DNA of 64,000 nucleotides from Crossiella sp. CA-258035 (GCF_030064675.1 NZ_CP116413.1:1397001-1461000); one strand, 5' to 3'. Shown: positions 55,876 to 64,000, numbered from the stretch's first letter. The notes: a model not told the origin generated them from the letters alone. Translations and numbers: made by a program.

Positions 55876-56706
55876 TCAGTCGTCCAGCACGATCCGCTCG
55901 GTGCCGGAGTAGACGTTCATCGACTGCCCGCGCAGGAAGCCGACCAGGGTGATGCCCTGCTCGGCGGCCAGCTCCGCGGCCAGCGAGGAGGGCGCGGACA
56001 CCGCGGCCAGCACCGGCACCCCGGCCATCGCGGCCTTCTGCACCAGCTCGAAGGAGGCCCGGCCGGAGACCACCAGCACGTGCCCGGCCAGCGGCACCCT
56101 GCCTTCCAGCAGCGCCCAGCCGAGCACCTTGTCCACCGCGTTGTGCCGTCCGACGTCCTCCCGCACGGCCAGCAGCTCACCGTCCACTGTGGCCAGTCCG
56201 GCGGCGTGCAGACCGCCGGTGGCGTCGAAGACCCGCTGCGCGGCGCGCAACGCCTCCGGCAGCCCGCTGAGCACCGCGGGGGTGATCCGGGCCGGGTCGG
56301 CGGCGGGGGAGAAGCGGGTCTTGAGCTTGACCGCGTCCAGGGCCGCCTTGCCGCACACGCCGCAGGAGGAGGTGGTGTAGAAGTTGCGCTCCACCCCGGT
56401 CTCCGGCGGCGCGACGCCCTCGGCCAGCGCCACGTCGAGCACGTTGTAGGTGTTGCGGCCCTCGTCGTCGGTGCCCGAGCAGTAGCGCGCGGTGCGCACG
56501 TCCGCGGCCGCGCCGAGCACGCCCTCGGTGAGCAGGAACCCGTGTGCCAGCTCGACATCGTGGCCGGGGGTGCGCATGGTGACCGCCAGCGCGCGGCCGT
56601 TGACCCGCAGCTCCAGTGGCTCCTCCACCGCGAGCGAGTCCGGTCTGCGGACGACCCCCTTGGGGGAGATCCGCAGTACCGGGCGACGTGCCGTGACCCG
56701 TCCCAT
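55876..56706 (-). CDS. fdhD: Formate dehydrogenase accessory sulfurtransferase FdhD
   Basis: Passes sulfur from IscS/cysteine desulfurase to the molybdenum cofactor of formate dehydrogenase. 276 residues with the sulfur-carrying CGVCG pair in [11 protein letters not shown] near 112-122, a [14 protein letters not shown]-terminus and [13 protein letters not shown] near 181-193. The start is ATG 56706, with GGAGG 8 nt upstream. Its likely client is the molybdoenzyme at 60013-62322. Confidence 0.95.
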   Translation of the reverse strand: MGRVTARRPVLRISPKGVVRRPDSLAVEEPLELRVNGRALAVTMRTPGHDVELAHGFLLTEGVLGAAADVRTARYCSGTDDEGRNTYNVLDVALAEGVAPPETGVERNFYTTSSCGVCGKAALDAVKLKTRFSPAADPARITPAVLSGLPEALRAAQRVFDATGGLHAAGLATVDGELLAVREDVGRHNAVDKVLGWALLEGRVPLAGHVLVVSGRASFELVQKAAMAGVPVLAAVSAPSSLAAELAAEQGITLVGFLRGQSMNVYSGTERIVLDD

Positions 56707-56747
56707 CCGAGGACCTCCCGACCCTGTACAACCTGGTGCGCACAGCC

Positions 56748-56771
56748 TAGGTTGCGCACTTAGGTTGCCAC
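56748..56771. repeat. Direct repeat TAGGTTGC(G)CAC in the fdhD-OFA promoter region
   Basis: TAGGTTGCGCAC (56748-56759) and TAGGTTGCCAC (56761-56771), with a related CTGGTGCGCAC just upstream (about 56733). They lie in the 91-bp divergent region, so they could be an operator for both directions. Confidence 0.5.
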
Positions 56772-56797
56772 TTCAACTATATGCCTGGAGGTGTGCG

Positions 56798-58171
56798 GTG
56801 GCCCTCGGTTTCCTGGACCGCTCCCGGGTGGTCGCGCCTCCTGGCTGGAGCCGCTGGCTGATCCCGCCGGCCGCGCTGTCGGTGCACCTGGCGATCGGGC
56901 AGGCCTACGCGTGGAGCGTGTTCAAGTCGCCGCTGGAGGGCGCGCTGTCGCTCTCCGGCACCGCGAGCGCGCTGCCCTTCCAGCTCGGCATCGTGATGCT
57001 CGGCCTGTCCGCGGCCTTCGGCGGCACCCTGGTGGAGCGCAACGGGCCGCGCTGGGCCATGTTCGTCTCCACGGTGTGCTTCTCCACCGGCTTCCTGATC
57101 GCCGCGCTCGGCGTGGCCACCCGGCAGTACTGGCTGGTGGTGCTGGGCTACGGCGGCATCGGCGGGATCGGCCTGGGCATCGGCTACATCTCCCCGGTGT
57201 CCACGCTGATCAAGTGGTTCCCGGACCGGCCGGGCATGGCCACCGGGATCGCCATCATGGGCTTCGGCGGCGGCGCGCTGATCGCCTCGCCCTGGTCGGC
57301 GGCCATGCTGGACGGCTTCGGCAAGGACGTCACCGGCATCGCGCAGACTTTCATCACGCACGGGCTGGTCTACGCGGTGTTCATGTCCGTCGGCGTGCTG
57401 CTGGTCCGGGTGCCCGCGCCGGACTGGAAACCGAAGGGCTGGCAGCCGAAGGCGGCCGCGGCGGGCCGCATGATCACCACCGCCCAGGTGTCGGCGAACA
57501 ACGCGATCCGCACCCCGCAGTTCTGGTGCCTGTGGGTGGTGCTGTGCTTCAACGTGACCGCGGGCATCGGCATCCTGGAGAAGGCCGCGCCGATGATCAG
57601 GGACTTCTTCGCCGACTCCGCGCTGCCGGTCAGCGCGGGCGCGGCGGCCGGGTTCGTCGCGCTGCTGTCGCTGACCAACATGGCCGGCCGGTTCGTCTGG
57701 TCCTCCACCTCGGACCTGGTGGGGCGCAAGAACATCTACCGCCTCTACCTGGGCGTCGGCGGGCTGCTCTACCTGACCATCGCGCTGGCCGGCGATGTGT
57801 CCACGCCGCTGTTCGTGGTGTGCGCCATGGTCATCCTGTCCTTCTACGGCGGCGGGTTCGCCACCATCCCGGCCTACCTCAAGGACCTGTTCGGCACCTA
57901 CCAGGTCGGCGCCATCCACGGCCGCCTGCTCACCGCCTGGTCGCTGGCCGGGGTGCTCGGGCCGCTGATCATCAACGCCATCGCGGACGCGCAGAAGGCG
58001 GCGGGCAAGTCGGGGCCCGCGCTCTACACCACCTCGCTCTACATCGTGATCGGCCTGCTGGTGGTCGGCTTCATCGCCAACGAGCTGGTCCGCCCGGTGC
58101 ACCCGAGGTTCCACGAACCCCAGCGGCCGTCCGCGGGCGAGGCCGCGGCGAGCAAGGCGGAGGCGGTCTGA
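56798..58171 (+). CDS. OFA-family MFS transporter (oxalate/formate antiporter type)
   Basis: A 457-residue, twelve-helix MFS carrier. It has the OFA N-terminal pattern (LIPPAALSVHLAIGQAYAWSVF), a short motif A-like loop GGTLVERNGPRW, and a central loop after helix 6. Named members exchange oxalate for formate, but many move other small carboxylates. The start is GTG 56798, with GGAGG 6 nt upstream. A 37-residue membrane peptide gene overlaps its stop. Confidence 0.9.
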   Translation: MALGFLDRSRVVAPPGWSRWLIPPAALSVHLAIGQAYAWSVFKSPLEGALSLSGTASALPFQLGIVMLGLSAAFGGTLVERNGPRWAMFVSTVCFSTGFLIAALGVATRQYWLVVLGYGGIGGIGLGIGYISPVSTLIKWFPDRPGMATGIAIMGFGGGALIASPWSAAMLDGFGKDVTGIAQTFITHGLVYAVFMSVGVLLVRVPAPDWKPKGWQPKAAAAGRMITTAQVSANNAIRTPQFWCLWVVLCFNVTAGIGILEKAAPMIRDFFADSALPVSAGAAAGFVALLSLTNMAGRFVWSSTSDLVGRKNIYRLYLGVGGLLYLTIALAGDVSTPLFVVCAMVILSFYGGGFATIPAYLKDLFGTYQVGAIHGRLLTAWSLAGVLGPLIINAIADAQKAAGKSGPALYTTSLYIVIGLLVVGFIANELVRPVHPRFHEPQRPSAGEAAASKAEAV

Positions 58172-58284
58172 TGAACCCGAGGTACCGGCCGGTCCTGGTC
58201 TTCGCCTGGCTGTGGGTCGGACTGCCGTTCGCCTACGGGCTTTTCGAACTGGTGCGGAAGGTGACTCAGCTGTTCACTGGCTGA
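58171..58284 (+). CDS. MFS transporter small subunit (37 residues)
   Basis: A 37-residue single-helix protein (helix RPVLVFAWLWVGLPFAYGLF, residues about 7-26) whose ATG overlaps the TGA of the OFA carrier. Small proteins of this pattern are regularly encoded directly behind OFA-family carriers in actinobacteria. It probably binds the carrier. It is shorter than usual gene-finding cut-offs and easily missed. Confidence 0.8.
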   Translation: MNPRYRPVLVFAWLWVGLPFAYGLFELVRKVTQLFTG

Positions 58285-58308
58285 CGACACCGCACGAAGG
58301 GAACCGGA

Positions 58309-59061
58309 ATGCCGGAACAGGACGGGCACACCACGGGCACGCCCAGCTGGGTCGATGTGTCCACACCGGATCTGGACGGGGCCAGGCAGTTCTACACTGG
58401 GCTGTTCGGCTGGTCCTACGAGGTCGGCGAGGAGCGTTTCGCCCACTACACCAACGCATTGCTGAACGACCGGGTGATCGCGGGCCTCGGCCCGGCCCAG
58501 CCGGACGCGCCCCCGATGTGGGGCACCTACCTGCACACCGAGGACCTGGCCGGCACCGTCGAGCGGGTGCGCGCGGCCGGGGGCACCGTGGTGGTGGAGC
58601 CGATGCCGATCGGCGACTTCGGCTCGATGGCGCTGGCCGCCGACCCCACCGGCGCGCTGATCGGGTTCTGGCAGCCGGACACCCACCGGGGCGCCGGTCT
58701 GGTCAACGAGCCGGGCGCGCTGGTCTGGAACGAGCTGCGCACCACCGATGTGGCCACGGCGAAGTCCTTCTACGGCAACGTCTTCGACTACACCTTCAGC
58801 GAGGTGCAGGGCGCGCCGGAGTGCCCGGTGTTCCAGCTGGGCGAGCGGCAGGTGGCCAGCGCCGAGCCGGTGCACCGGGAGGAGGAGCGGCCGCACTGGC
58901 TGGTCTACTTCGGCACGTCCGATGTGGACGCCACCGCGGCGCGGGCCACCGAGCTCGGCGGCTCGGTGGTGGAGGAGCCCAGCGACACCGCCTACGGGCG
59001 GATGGCCGTGCTCGCCGACCCGTGGGGCGCGGAGTTCGCGGTGCTGCACCTGCCGGATTGA
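58309..59061 (+). CDS. VOC-family (glyoxalase/bleomycin-resistance fold) protein, two domains
   Basis: A 250-residue protein made of two VOC modules: residues 12-125 (WVDVSTPDLDGARQFYTGLFGW) and 135-248 (WNELRTTDVATAKSFYGNVF), each ending with a DP-x-GA-x-(I/F) strand (AADPTGALIGFWQ, ADPWGAEFAVLHL). The metal-binding positions are not clearly complete. The function is unknown; this family includes hydroxylase-like and resistance proteins. It follows the small subunit gene by 24 bp. Confidence 0.85.
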   Translation: MPEQDGHTTGTPSWVDVSTPDLDGARQFYTGLFGWSYEVGEERFAHYTNALLNDRVIAGLGPAQPDAPPMWGTYLHTEDLAGTVERVRAAGGTVVVEPMPIGDFGSMALAADPTGALIGFWQPDTHRGAGLVNEPGALVWNELRTTDVATAKSFYGNVFDYTFSEVQGAPECPVFQLGERQVASAEPVHREEERPHWLVYFGTSDVDATAARATELGGSVVEEPSDTAYGRMAVLADPWGAEFAVLHLPD

Positions 59062-59100
59062 GCCCCACGCCGAGGCCGGACCCGATAGCCTGACCCGGCT

Positions 59101-59394
59101 ATGCATGGATACGGCCTCGACCACGAGGAACTGCGCGCGCTGGCCCGGCGGTTGTCCTTGGCGGTCAAGGACATCGAGGCCACCCGCAAGAGCTGGGACT
59201 CCGGCACCAGGGACGGCGCGACCTTCCCGACCACCGAGGCCGGCGCCGCGCACCTGGCCTTCCAGCAGCACCTCTTCGACAACCTGCGCGGCCGGATCAA
59301 CGCCATCGACACCCTGGTCAACCAGGCCAGGGACACCCTGGCGGGTTACGCCACCGCCGATGACGCGCAAGGCTTCCGGCAGGTCCCGCGGTGA
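59101..59394 (+). CDS. Small helical ESX/EspC-like protein
   Basis: A 97-residue all-helical protein beginning GYGLDHEELRALARRLSLAV, with a central turn containing W-D-S-G and a second helix (LAFQQHLFDNLRGRINAIDT). Size and pattern resemble EspC/WXG100-type type VII secretion targets. GTGA overlap joins it to the next gene. The identification is structural inference. Confidence 0.65.
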   Translation: MHGYGLDHEELRALARRLSLAVKDIEATRKSWDSGTRDGATFPTTEAGAAHLAFQQHLFDNLRGRINAIDTLVNQARDTLAGYATADDAQGFRQVPR

Positions 59395-60008
59395 GCCGGG
59401 GCGACCGCCACGACCTGACCGAGCGGGCCACCGTGCTGGCCAACCTGGCCGAGACGATCACCCTGGACACCATCGAGGACACCATCCGGATGGGCATGAC
59501 CCGGCTCGGCCCACTGATCGGTGACGCGGCCCGCCTTGCCGACCTGGCCGCGGCCTACCGGGCGGCCGCCACCGAGCTGCGCGACACCGGGGCCGAGCTG
59601 CTCGCCGAGTACGCGCAAACCGTGCCCTGGCAAGGGGAAGCGGCGGCCGAGGCAGCCGCGGTGATCACCACCCAGGGCCGCAAGCTCGGTGAGGACGCGG
59701 AGGTCCTGGCCGCGATCTCCGCGCTGCTGTCCGGGCACGCCGAGCGCTTCGCCCAGGCCCGGCGCGAGCACGAGGAGCTGCACCAGCGCTTCGTCGACCT
59801 CCGCCACCGGGTGAGCCTGGTGCTGCCGGTGCTGCACCTGGATCCCGGTGGCGCGCTGGCCTTCACCGCGCTGGTGGCGGACGCGCTGACCGACTCGGCC
59901 GCGCTGCTGGAGTCGGTGCGCGCGGACGCCGACGCGGTGGCCGAGGGCCTGCGCCGGGTCCAGGACGGCGGGGTGGCCGCGGCCAGGGAGCTGGCCACAC
60001 ACCGCTGA
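59391..60008 (+). CDS. Helical WXG-like protein of unknown function
   Basis: A 205-residue Ala/Leu-rich helical protein with a WQGEAA turn near 79-84, reminiscent of the WXG helical hairpin, and further helices up to 200. The GTG start overlaps the stop of the EspC-like gene by 4 bp. Together they look like a substrate pair for an ESX system encoded elsewhere. It converges with the molybdoenzyme gene with 4 bp between stops. Confidence 0.65.
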   Translation: MSRGDRHDLTERATVLANLAETITLDTIEDTIRMGMTRLGPLIGDAARLADLAAAYRAAATELRDTGAELLAEYAQTVPWQGEAAAEAAAVITTQGRKLGEDAEVLAAISALLSGHAERFAQARREHEELHQRFVDLRHRVSLVLPVLHLDPGGALAFTALVADALTDSAALLESVRADADAVAEGLRRVQDGGVAAARELATHR

Positions 60009-60012
60009 CCCA

Positions 60013-62322
60013 CTAGCCCCGGCGCGGCTCCAGCCGGACCACGATCGACTTGGACATGGGCGTGTTGGACACCCGCGCCGTGGCATCCAGCGGCACCAGG
60101 GCGTTGGCCTCGGGGAAGTAGGCCGCCGCGCAGCCGCGCGCGGTCGGGTAGGCGATCACCCGGAACCGCTCGGCCCTGCGCTCCTTGATCTTCTGCGGGT
60201 CCTGCGCCCACTCGCTGATCAGGTCCACGATCGTGCCGTCCGGGATCTCCAGCTCGGCCAGGTCCTCCGGGTTCACGAACACCACCCGGCGGCCGTCCTG
60301 CACGCCCCGGTAGCGGTCGTCCAGGCCGTAGATGGTGGTGTTGTACTGGTCGTGGCTGCGCACGGTCTGCAACAGCAGCCGCCCGGCCGGCAGTTCGGGG
60401 GCCTCGAAGGTGTTCACCGTCAGGTTGGCCCGGCCGGTGCTGGTCTCGAAGGTGCGGGAGTCCCTCGGCGGGTGCGGCAGCACGAAGCCGTCCGGCTGGC
60501 GGACCCTGCGGTTGAAGTCGGCGAAACCCGGTACCACGCGGGCGATCCGGTCCCTGATCTTGTCGTAGTCCCGCTCGAACTGCGCCCACGGCACCGGGTG
60601 CCCGTCGCCGAGGGTGGCCCGCGCGGCCCGGCAGATGATCGCCACCTCGGAGAGCAGTGCGGGCGAGGACGGCTTGAGCCGCCCGCGGGAGCGGTGCACC
60701 ACCGACATCGAGTCCTCGACCGTGACGAACTGGTCCTTGCCCGCCTGCGGGTCGCGGTCGGTGCGGCCCAGGGTCGGGAAGATCAGCGCGGTGCGGCCGT
60801 GCACCACGTGCGAGCGGTTCAGCTTGGTGGAGACCTGCACGGTCAGCGAGCAGTTGCGCAGCGCGGCCTCGCTGACCTCGCTGTCCGGGGTGGCCGCGGC
60901 GAAGTTGCCGCCCATGGCCAGGAACACCCTGGCGTGCCCGTCCCGCATGGCGCGCAACGACTCCACCGTGTCGAGGCCGTGCCTGCGCGGCACGGTGATG
61001 TGGAACTCGTGCTCCAGCGCGGCCAGGAACTCCTCCGGCATCTTCTCCCACACGCCCATGGTGCGGTCGCCTTGCACGTTGGAGTGCCCGCGCACCGGGC
61101 ACACGCCCGCGCCCGGCTTGCCGATCATGCCCCTGGTCAGCAGGACGTTCACGACCTCCTGGATGGTGGGCACCGAGTGCTTGTGCTGGGTGAGCCCCAT
61201 CGCCCAGCAGACCACCGTGCGCTCGGAGTCCATCAGCATCCGGCTGAACCGGGCGATCTCCTTGCGGGACAAGCCGGTCGCCCGGTCCACCTCGGACCAG
61301 TCCAGCTGCTGCAGGTGCTCGGCGTAGGCCTCGAAACCGTGCGTGTGCCGCTGCACGAAGTCCCAGTCCACCACGGTGCCCGGCGCGGCCCGCTCGGCCA
61401 GCAGCAGCAGGTGCCCGACGGCCTGGAACAGCGCCAGGTCGCCGCCGAGGCGGATCTGCAGGAACAGGTCGGCCAGCGGGGTGCCCCGCCCGATCAGGCC
61501 GCGCACGTTCTGCGGGTTCTTGAACCGCATCAGCCCGGCCTCGGGCAGCGGGTTCACCGCGACGATCTTCGCGCCGCGCTGCTTGGCCTGCTCCAGCGAG
61601 GACAGCATGCGGGGGTGGTTGGTGCCGGGGTTCTGGCCCACCACCACGATCAGGTCCGCGGACTCCAGGTCGGCCAGGCTGACCGAGCCCTTGCCGATGC
61701 CGATGGTCTCCTTCAGCGCCGCACCGGAGGACTCGTGGCACATGTTGGAGCAGTCCGGCAGGTTGTTCGTGCCCAGGCTGCGGGCGAACAGCTGCCACAG
61801 GAACGCGGCCTCGTTGCTGGTGCGGCCGGAGGTGTAGAAGATCGCGTCATCCGGCGAGGGCAGCCCGCGGAGCTCCTCGGCCAGCAGCTCGAAGGCGCTG
61901 TCCCAGGAGATCGGCTCGTAGTGGGTGCCGCCGGGCCGCAGCACCATCGGCTCGGTCAGCCTGCCCTGCTGGCCCAGCCAGTAGTCGGTCTTGGCAGCCA
62001 GCTCGCGGACCGGGTGCGCGGCGAAGAACTCCCGGCCCACGGTGCGCTTGGTCGCCTCCTCGGCCACCGCCTTGGCGCCGTTCTCGCAGAACTCGGCCAC
62101 CTTGCGGTGCCCCTGGGCTTCCGGCCAGGCGCAGCCGGGGCAGTCGTAGCCTTCGCGCTGGTTCAGCAGCCGCAGGGTGCGGGCCGAGCGCAGCGCGCCC
62201 ATCTGCTCGACGCCGTGCCGCAGCGAGACCAGGACCCCGGGGATCCCGGCGGCCCACTGCTTGGGCCGGGAGACCGACAGCCCGGTCTCGTCGACATCGT
62301 GTTCGGGTGCCTCACGCGCCAT
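60013..62322 (-). CDS. Molybdopterin oxidoreductase, FdhF/YdeP family (formate dehydrogenase-like)
   Basis: A 769-residue molybdopterin-guanine-dinucleotide enzyme, length as in E. coli YdeP. The N-terminus has CPGCAWPE (Cys61, Cys64) but no full four-Cys iron-sulfur ferredoxin motif. DCSNMCHESSG places a Cys where FdhH has selenocysteine, a likely Mo ligand. VVVGQNPGTNHPR, PVRGHSNVQGDRT and the C-terminal TVRSHDQYNTTIYG are MGD-binding blocks. The start is ATG 62322, with AGGA 8 nt upstream. fdhD 3.3 kb away would sulfurate its cofactor. Whether it oxidises formate is not proven for this branch. Confidence 0.88.
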   Translation of the reverse strand: MAREAPEHDVDETGLSVSRPKQWAAGIPGVLVSLRHGVEQMGALRSARTLRLLNQREGYDCPGCAWPEAQGHRKVAEFCENGAKAVAEEATKRTVGREFFAAHPVRELAAKTDYWLGQQGRLTEPMVLRPGGTHYEPISWDSAFELLAEELRGLPSPDDAIFYTSGRTSNEAAFLWQLFARSLGTNNLPDCSNMCHESSGAALKETIGIGKGSVSLADLESADLIVVVGQNPGTNHPRMLSSLEQAKQRGAKIVAVNPLPEAGLMRFKNPQNVRGLIGRGTPLADLFLQIRLGGDLALFQAVGHLLLLAERAAPGTVVDWDFVQRHTHGFEAYAEHLQQLDWSEVDRATGLSRKEIARFSRMLMDSERTVVCWAMGLTQHKHSVPTIQEVVNVLLTRGMIGKPGAGVCPVRGHSNVQGDRTMGVWEKMPEEFLAALEHEFHITVPRRHGLDTVESLRAMRDGHARVFLAMGGNFAAATPDSEVSEAALRNCSLTVQVSTKLNRSHVVHGRTALIFPTLGRTDRDPQAGKDQFVTVEDSMSVVHRSRGRLKPSSPALLSEVAIICRAARATLGDGHPVPWAQFERDYDKIRDRIARVVPGFADFNRRVRQPDGFVLPHPPRDSRTFETSTGRANLTVNTFEAPELPAGRLLLQTVRSHDQYNTTIYGLDDRYRGVQDGRRVVFVNPEDLAELEIPDGTIVDLISEWAQDPQKIKERRAERFRVIAYPTARGCAAAYFPEANALVPLDATARVSNTPMSKSIVVRLEPRRG

Positions 62323-62377
62323 GACACCATCCTGCGCTCGGGTGCCCACAAACCACCAATCGGGCGTAGCTCGCACT

Positions 62378-63148
62378 TCACCCGTCCGGAGTAGCAAGCC
62401 ATTCCCGCAGCACCGCCGCGTCCCGCCGGAACACCTCCGGAGAATCCCCCGGCACGAACTCCACCAGCGCGTACCGGTCCCGCCCGTCCGCCGCGAGCTC
62501 GGTCAGCACCGGTCGCCACAGGTCCTCCCGATCGGCCAGCGCCAGCCGGTCCTTCCCACCCCCTGGACCCCAGCTGAACACGTGCGCGGTCACCAGCTCC
62601 GGCAACAGCGCCCGCACCTCGGTCAGCGCGGAACCCACGTCCTGCCCACCGGCCGGCTGCCAGTACGGCACCACCTCGGCCCGGTCCACCTCGGCGAACA
62701 ACGCGGTCGCCGAGGCCAGCGTGTCGGTCAGGGTGTTCCGGTGGTACTCCACCGCGATCCGGATGCCCACCTCCGCGGCGGCCTCGGCCGCCCGCCGCAA
62801 CGCGTGCACGGTCGCCGCCCGCTCGTCGGGACTCGCCTCAGCCGACCCGAGCTTCCCGGCCCACACCCGGATCAACGGCGCGCCGAGCACGGCCGCGGTG
62901 CGCACCACCGGCGCCAGCTCGGCAGGATCGCTGTGCCCAGCCCGGTAGTAGGACCCGTAAGCGGCCACGGCCAGCCCAGCCTGAGCGGTCAGCTTCCGGG
63001 TGGCCTCGGCCGCGGCAAGATCACCGGCCGGGACATGGACGTCGCCACCCCACTCGATCGCTGACAACCCGGCTTCTTCCACCAGCCGCACCACCTCGGG
63101 CACACCCAGTTGCCGGAAGGTCACCGAGACCAGCCCAGGAACGATCAC
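62378..63148 (-). CDS. Sugar-phosphate isomerase/epimerase-like TIM-barrel protein
   Basis: A 256-residue xylose-isomerase-like TIM barrel (AP endonuclease 2 superfamily): LVEEAGLSAIEWGGD near 23-36, IRVWAGKLG near 95, IAVEYHRNTLTDT near 130-142 (metal Glu), TAHVFSWG near 190 and ALVEFVPGD near 226. The substrate is unknown; relatives act on inositol or keto sugars. It is a single leftward gene 55 bp upstream of the molybdoenzyme start. Confidence 0.85.
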   Translation of the reverse strand: MIVPGLVSVTFRQLGVPEVVRLVEEAGLSAIEWGGDVHVPAGDLAAAEATRKLTAQAGLAVAAYGSYYRAGHSDPAELAPVVRTAAVLGAPLIRVWAGKLGSAEASPDERAATVHALRRAAEAAAEVGIRIAVEYHRNTLTDTLASATALFAEVDRAEVVPYWQPAGGQDVGSALTEVRALLPELVTAHVFSWGPGGGKDRLALADREDLWRPVLTELAADGRDRYALVEFVPGDSPEVFRRDAAVLREWLATPDG

Positions 63149-63439
63149 GGCATCTCCTTGCGGCTACCAGCGGAATACGCTTTCCGAACATCTTACCGGC
63201 GACAACTTGCCGCGTTGGGAGGCGTGGCGCGCCAGCGACACGCCGGGCCTTTTGACCCAGCGGTGGGTTTGATTTTTTCGCGTCGTGCGTTCGTGACCCC
63301 GACACTCCGAAGCTTGCTTCGCGTGTGTCGGGGTCACGAACACACGACTCAGGAGCGAAAAAATCCCGCGTGCGGAGCACGCCAATGTGACAGCTACGGC
63401 TTGCGAGCACCTCACGGCGCGGCTTCCGTCCCCGAAGCC
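63149..63439. other. Gene-free region of lower GC with a nested inverted repeat
   Basis: 291 bp with no supported gene. Its main content is the inverted repeat at 63271-63365. Confidence 0.65.
63271..63365. repeat. Large nested inverted repeat (candidate REP/MITE-like element)
   Basis: From outside in: GATTTTTTCGC (63271-63281) with GCGAAAAAATC (63355-63365); GTCGTG (63282-63287) with CACGAC (63343-63348); a perfect 17-bp stem (63289-63305 with 63325-63341); and in the loop GAAGC/GCTTC. Arms total over 30 bp. It could terminate the right-edge gene, but A/T runs pair with each other rather than forming a free U-tract. Confidence 0.75.
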
Positions 63440-64000
63440 CTACTTGCACCCGTCCTCGTCATCCATCGGGCTGTTCGGATCAAAATAATGCTTCCGATCA
63501 TGCTTGGCCGTAGGCCCACCCGGCTTCTGCTTCTCCCGATAAGTAGGAGCCAGCAGTTCCTTCTCCGACTCCGCACAGCTCATCAGGTAGTCGTACCCGT
63601 CGAACTTCTCGCCCCACCACACCCCGTGCTGGCTCTTGCGGATCTGCGGGTTGTCCTCCAGCGTCCACTCGCCCGCACGCCGCTGGATCGCGATGATCTC
63701 GTGCGGATCGCTGATCTTCTCCGCCTGCTCCGGCTCAAAGGCGAAGGCGAACACGTAGTTCGTGCTGGCCGTCAGCTTGCCCTTGCCGTCCACGAACAGC
63801 TTCATCTCACCCTTGACCTTGGGTTCGACCTTGAGCAGCTTGTAGCCGGGCGCGATCCGCGTGTACAGGTACGAGCCCCCGTCGGCGGGCAACTTCTCCT
63901 TCTCCCGGTGCTCGTCGTACTGCTCCTGCGCCTCGGGCGCGAGCAACTTGAACACGTGCTCGGTCTGCCCCTCCACGATCACCCTGCGGTCCAGCCTGCC
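63440..64000 (-). CDS. Hypothetical protein, N-terminus cut by the window edge
   Basis: An open frame runs off the right edge; at least 187 residues are visible. It is hydrophilic, with FKLLAPEAQEQYDEHREKEK, a YLYTRIAPGY segment, ASTNYVFAFAFEP, and a central WTLEDNPQIRK. Cys occurs at MSCAESE and as the penultimate residue. The pattern suggests the extracytoplasmic part of a secreted or membrane-anchored protein, but I recognise no family. The GTG at 63982 is unlikely to be the true start because the frame continues upstream. Confidence 0.65.
   Translation of the reverse strand, partial: GRLDRRVIVEGQTEHVFKLLAPEAQEQYDEHREKEKLPADGGSYLYTRIAPGYKLLKVEPKVKGEMKLFVDGKGKLTASTNYVFAFAFEPEQAEKISDPHEIIAIQRRAGEWTLEDNPQIRKSQHGVWWGEKFDGYDYLMSCAESEKELLAPTYREKQKPGGPTAKHDRKHYFDPNSPMDDEDGCK

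Overview
The window is high-GC actinobacterial DNA. Gene order points to a filamentous actinomycete of the Pseudonocardiales (Saccharothrix, Actinokineospora, Crossiella or Amycolatopsis-like); the genus cannot be fixed from sequence alone. From memory of the Mycobacterium tuberculosis map, the backbone matches the Rv2457c-Rv2478c block almost gene for gene: ettA, NAD-glutamate dehydrogenase, thioesterase, Rv2474c-like protein, alpha-glucosidase, truncated haemoglobin glbO, HNH protein, ctaJ, DUF5130, pepN, DsbA-like Rv2466c homologue, rpiB, nei, then tig-clpP1-clpP2-clpX. Lineage-specific genes are inserted between these anchors.

Left part (1-15.4 kb): ettA is followed 12 bp later by a 1521-residue TPR/GGDEF protein with a very long repetitive tail. 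Next come the large GDH, a 4-hydroxybenzoyl-CoA-type thioesterase and an Rv2474c-like protein joined by overlapping starts and stops, then a leftward DMT transporter and a GH13 alpha-glucosidase. From 15.5 to 20.0 kb a leftward gene string carries a type VII secretion (ESX) accessory set (small helical protein, DUF3558 lipoprotein, PPE-like protein, EspG) that runs on into a MscS channel and glbO. From 20.2 to 28.4 kb lie prolyl oligopeptidase, an HNH protein, the GVRIS-repeat gene, ctaJ, DUF5130, pepN and the DsbA-like gene.

Middle (28.4-46.3 kb): a 595-bp gene-free stretch holds four copies of one 19-bp motif. It is followed by aldehyde dehydrogenase, L-serine dehydratase, a cold-shock protein, an XRE regulator, an MBL hydrolase with a ComB-like phosphatase, rpiB, nei, an Eis-like acetyltransferase and a mycothiol-dependent-type enzyme. 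A small conflict-type stretch follows (SUFU-domain protein, NADAR protein, acyltransferase, and an SBD-SRA-HNH modification-dependent endonuclease of lower GC). A TetR gene with two inverted-repeat operators, two divergent tRNA genes, an orphan NarL-type regulator and a lipoprotein complete this part.

Right part (46.5-64 kb): tig, clpP1, clpP2 and clpX, each transcription unit ending in a clear hairpin. Then a serine-hydrolase-like protein lacking its nucleophile, a tandem pair of secreted S8 and S1 proteases, a Tat-type esterase, and a formate/oxalate-type set (CoA-transferase, fdhD, OFA-family MFS carrier with its 37-residue partner, YdeP/FdhF-type molybdoenzyme) interleaved with two ESX-like small genes. 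A sugar-phosphate isomerase-like protein, a large nested inverted repeat and a truncated gene lie at the right edge.

The most unusual object is the gene at 23142-23921. It encodes 259 residues of which nearly everything after a 25-residue leader is 26 exact GVRIS pentapeptides plus one degenerate copy, spaced by 3-4 residue linkers. Synonymous codons vary widely between copies. I recognise no described family for it.
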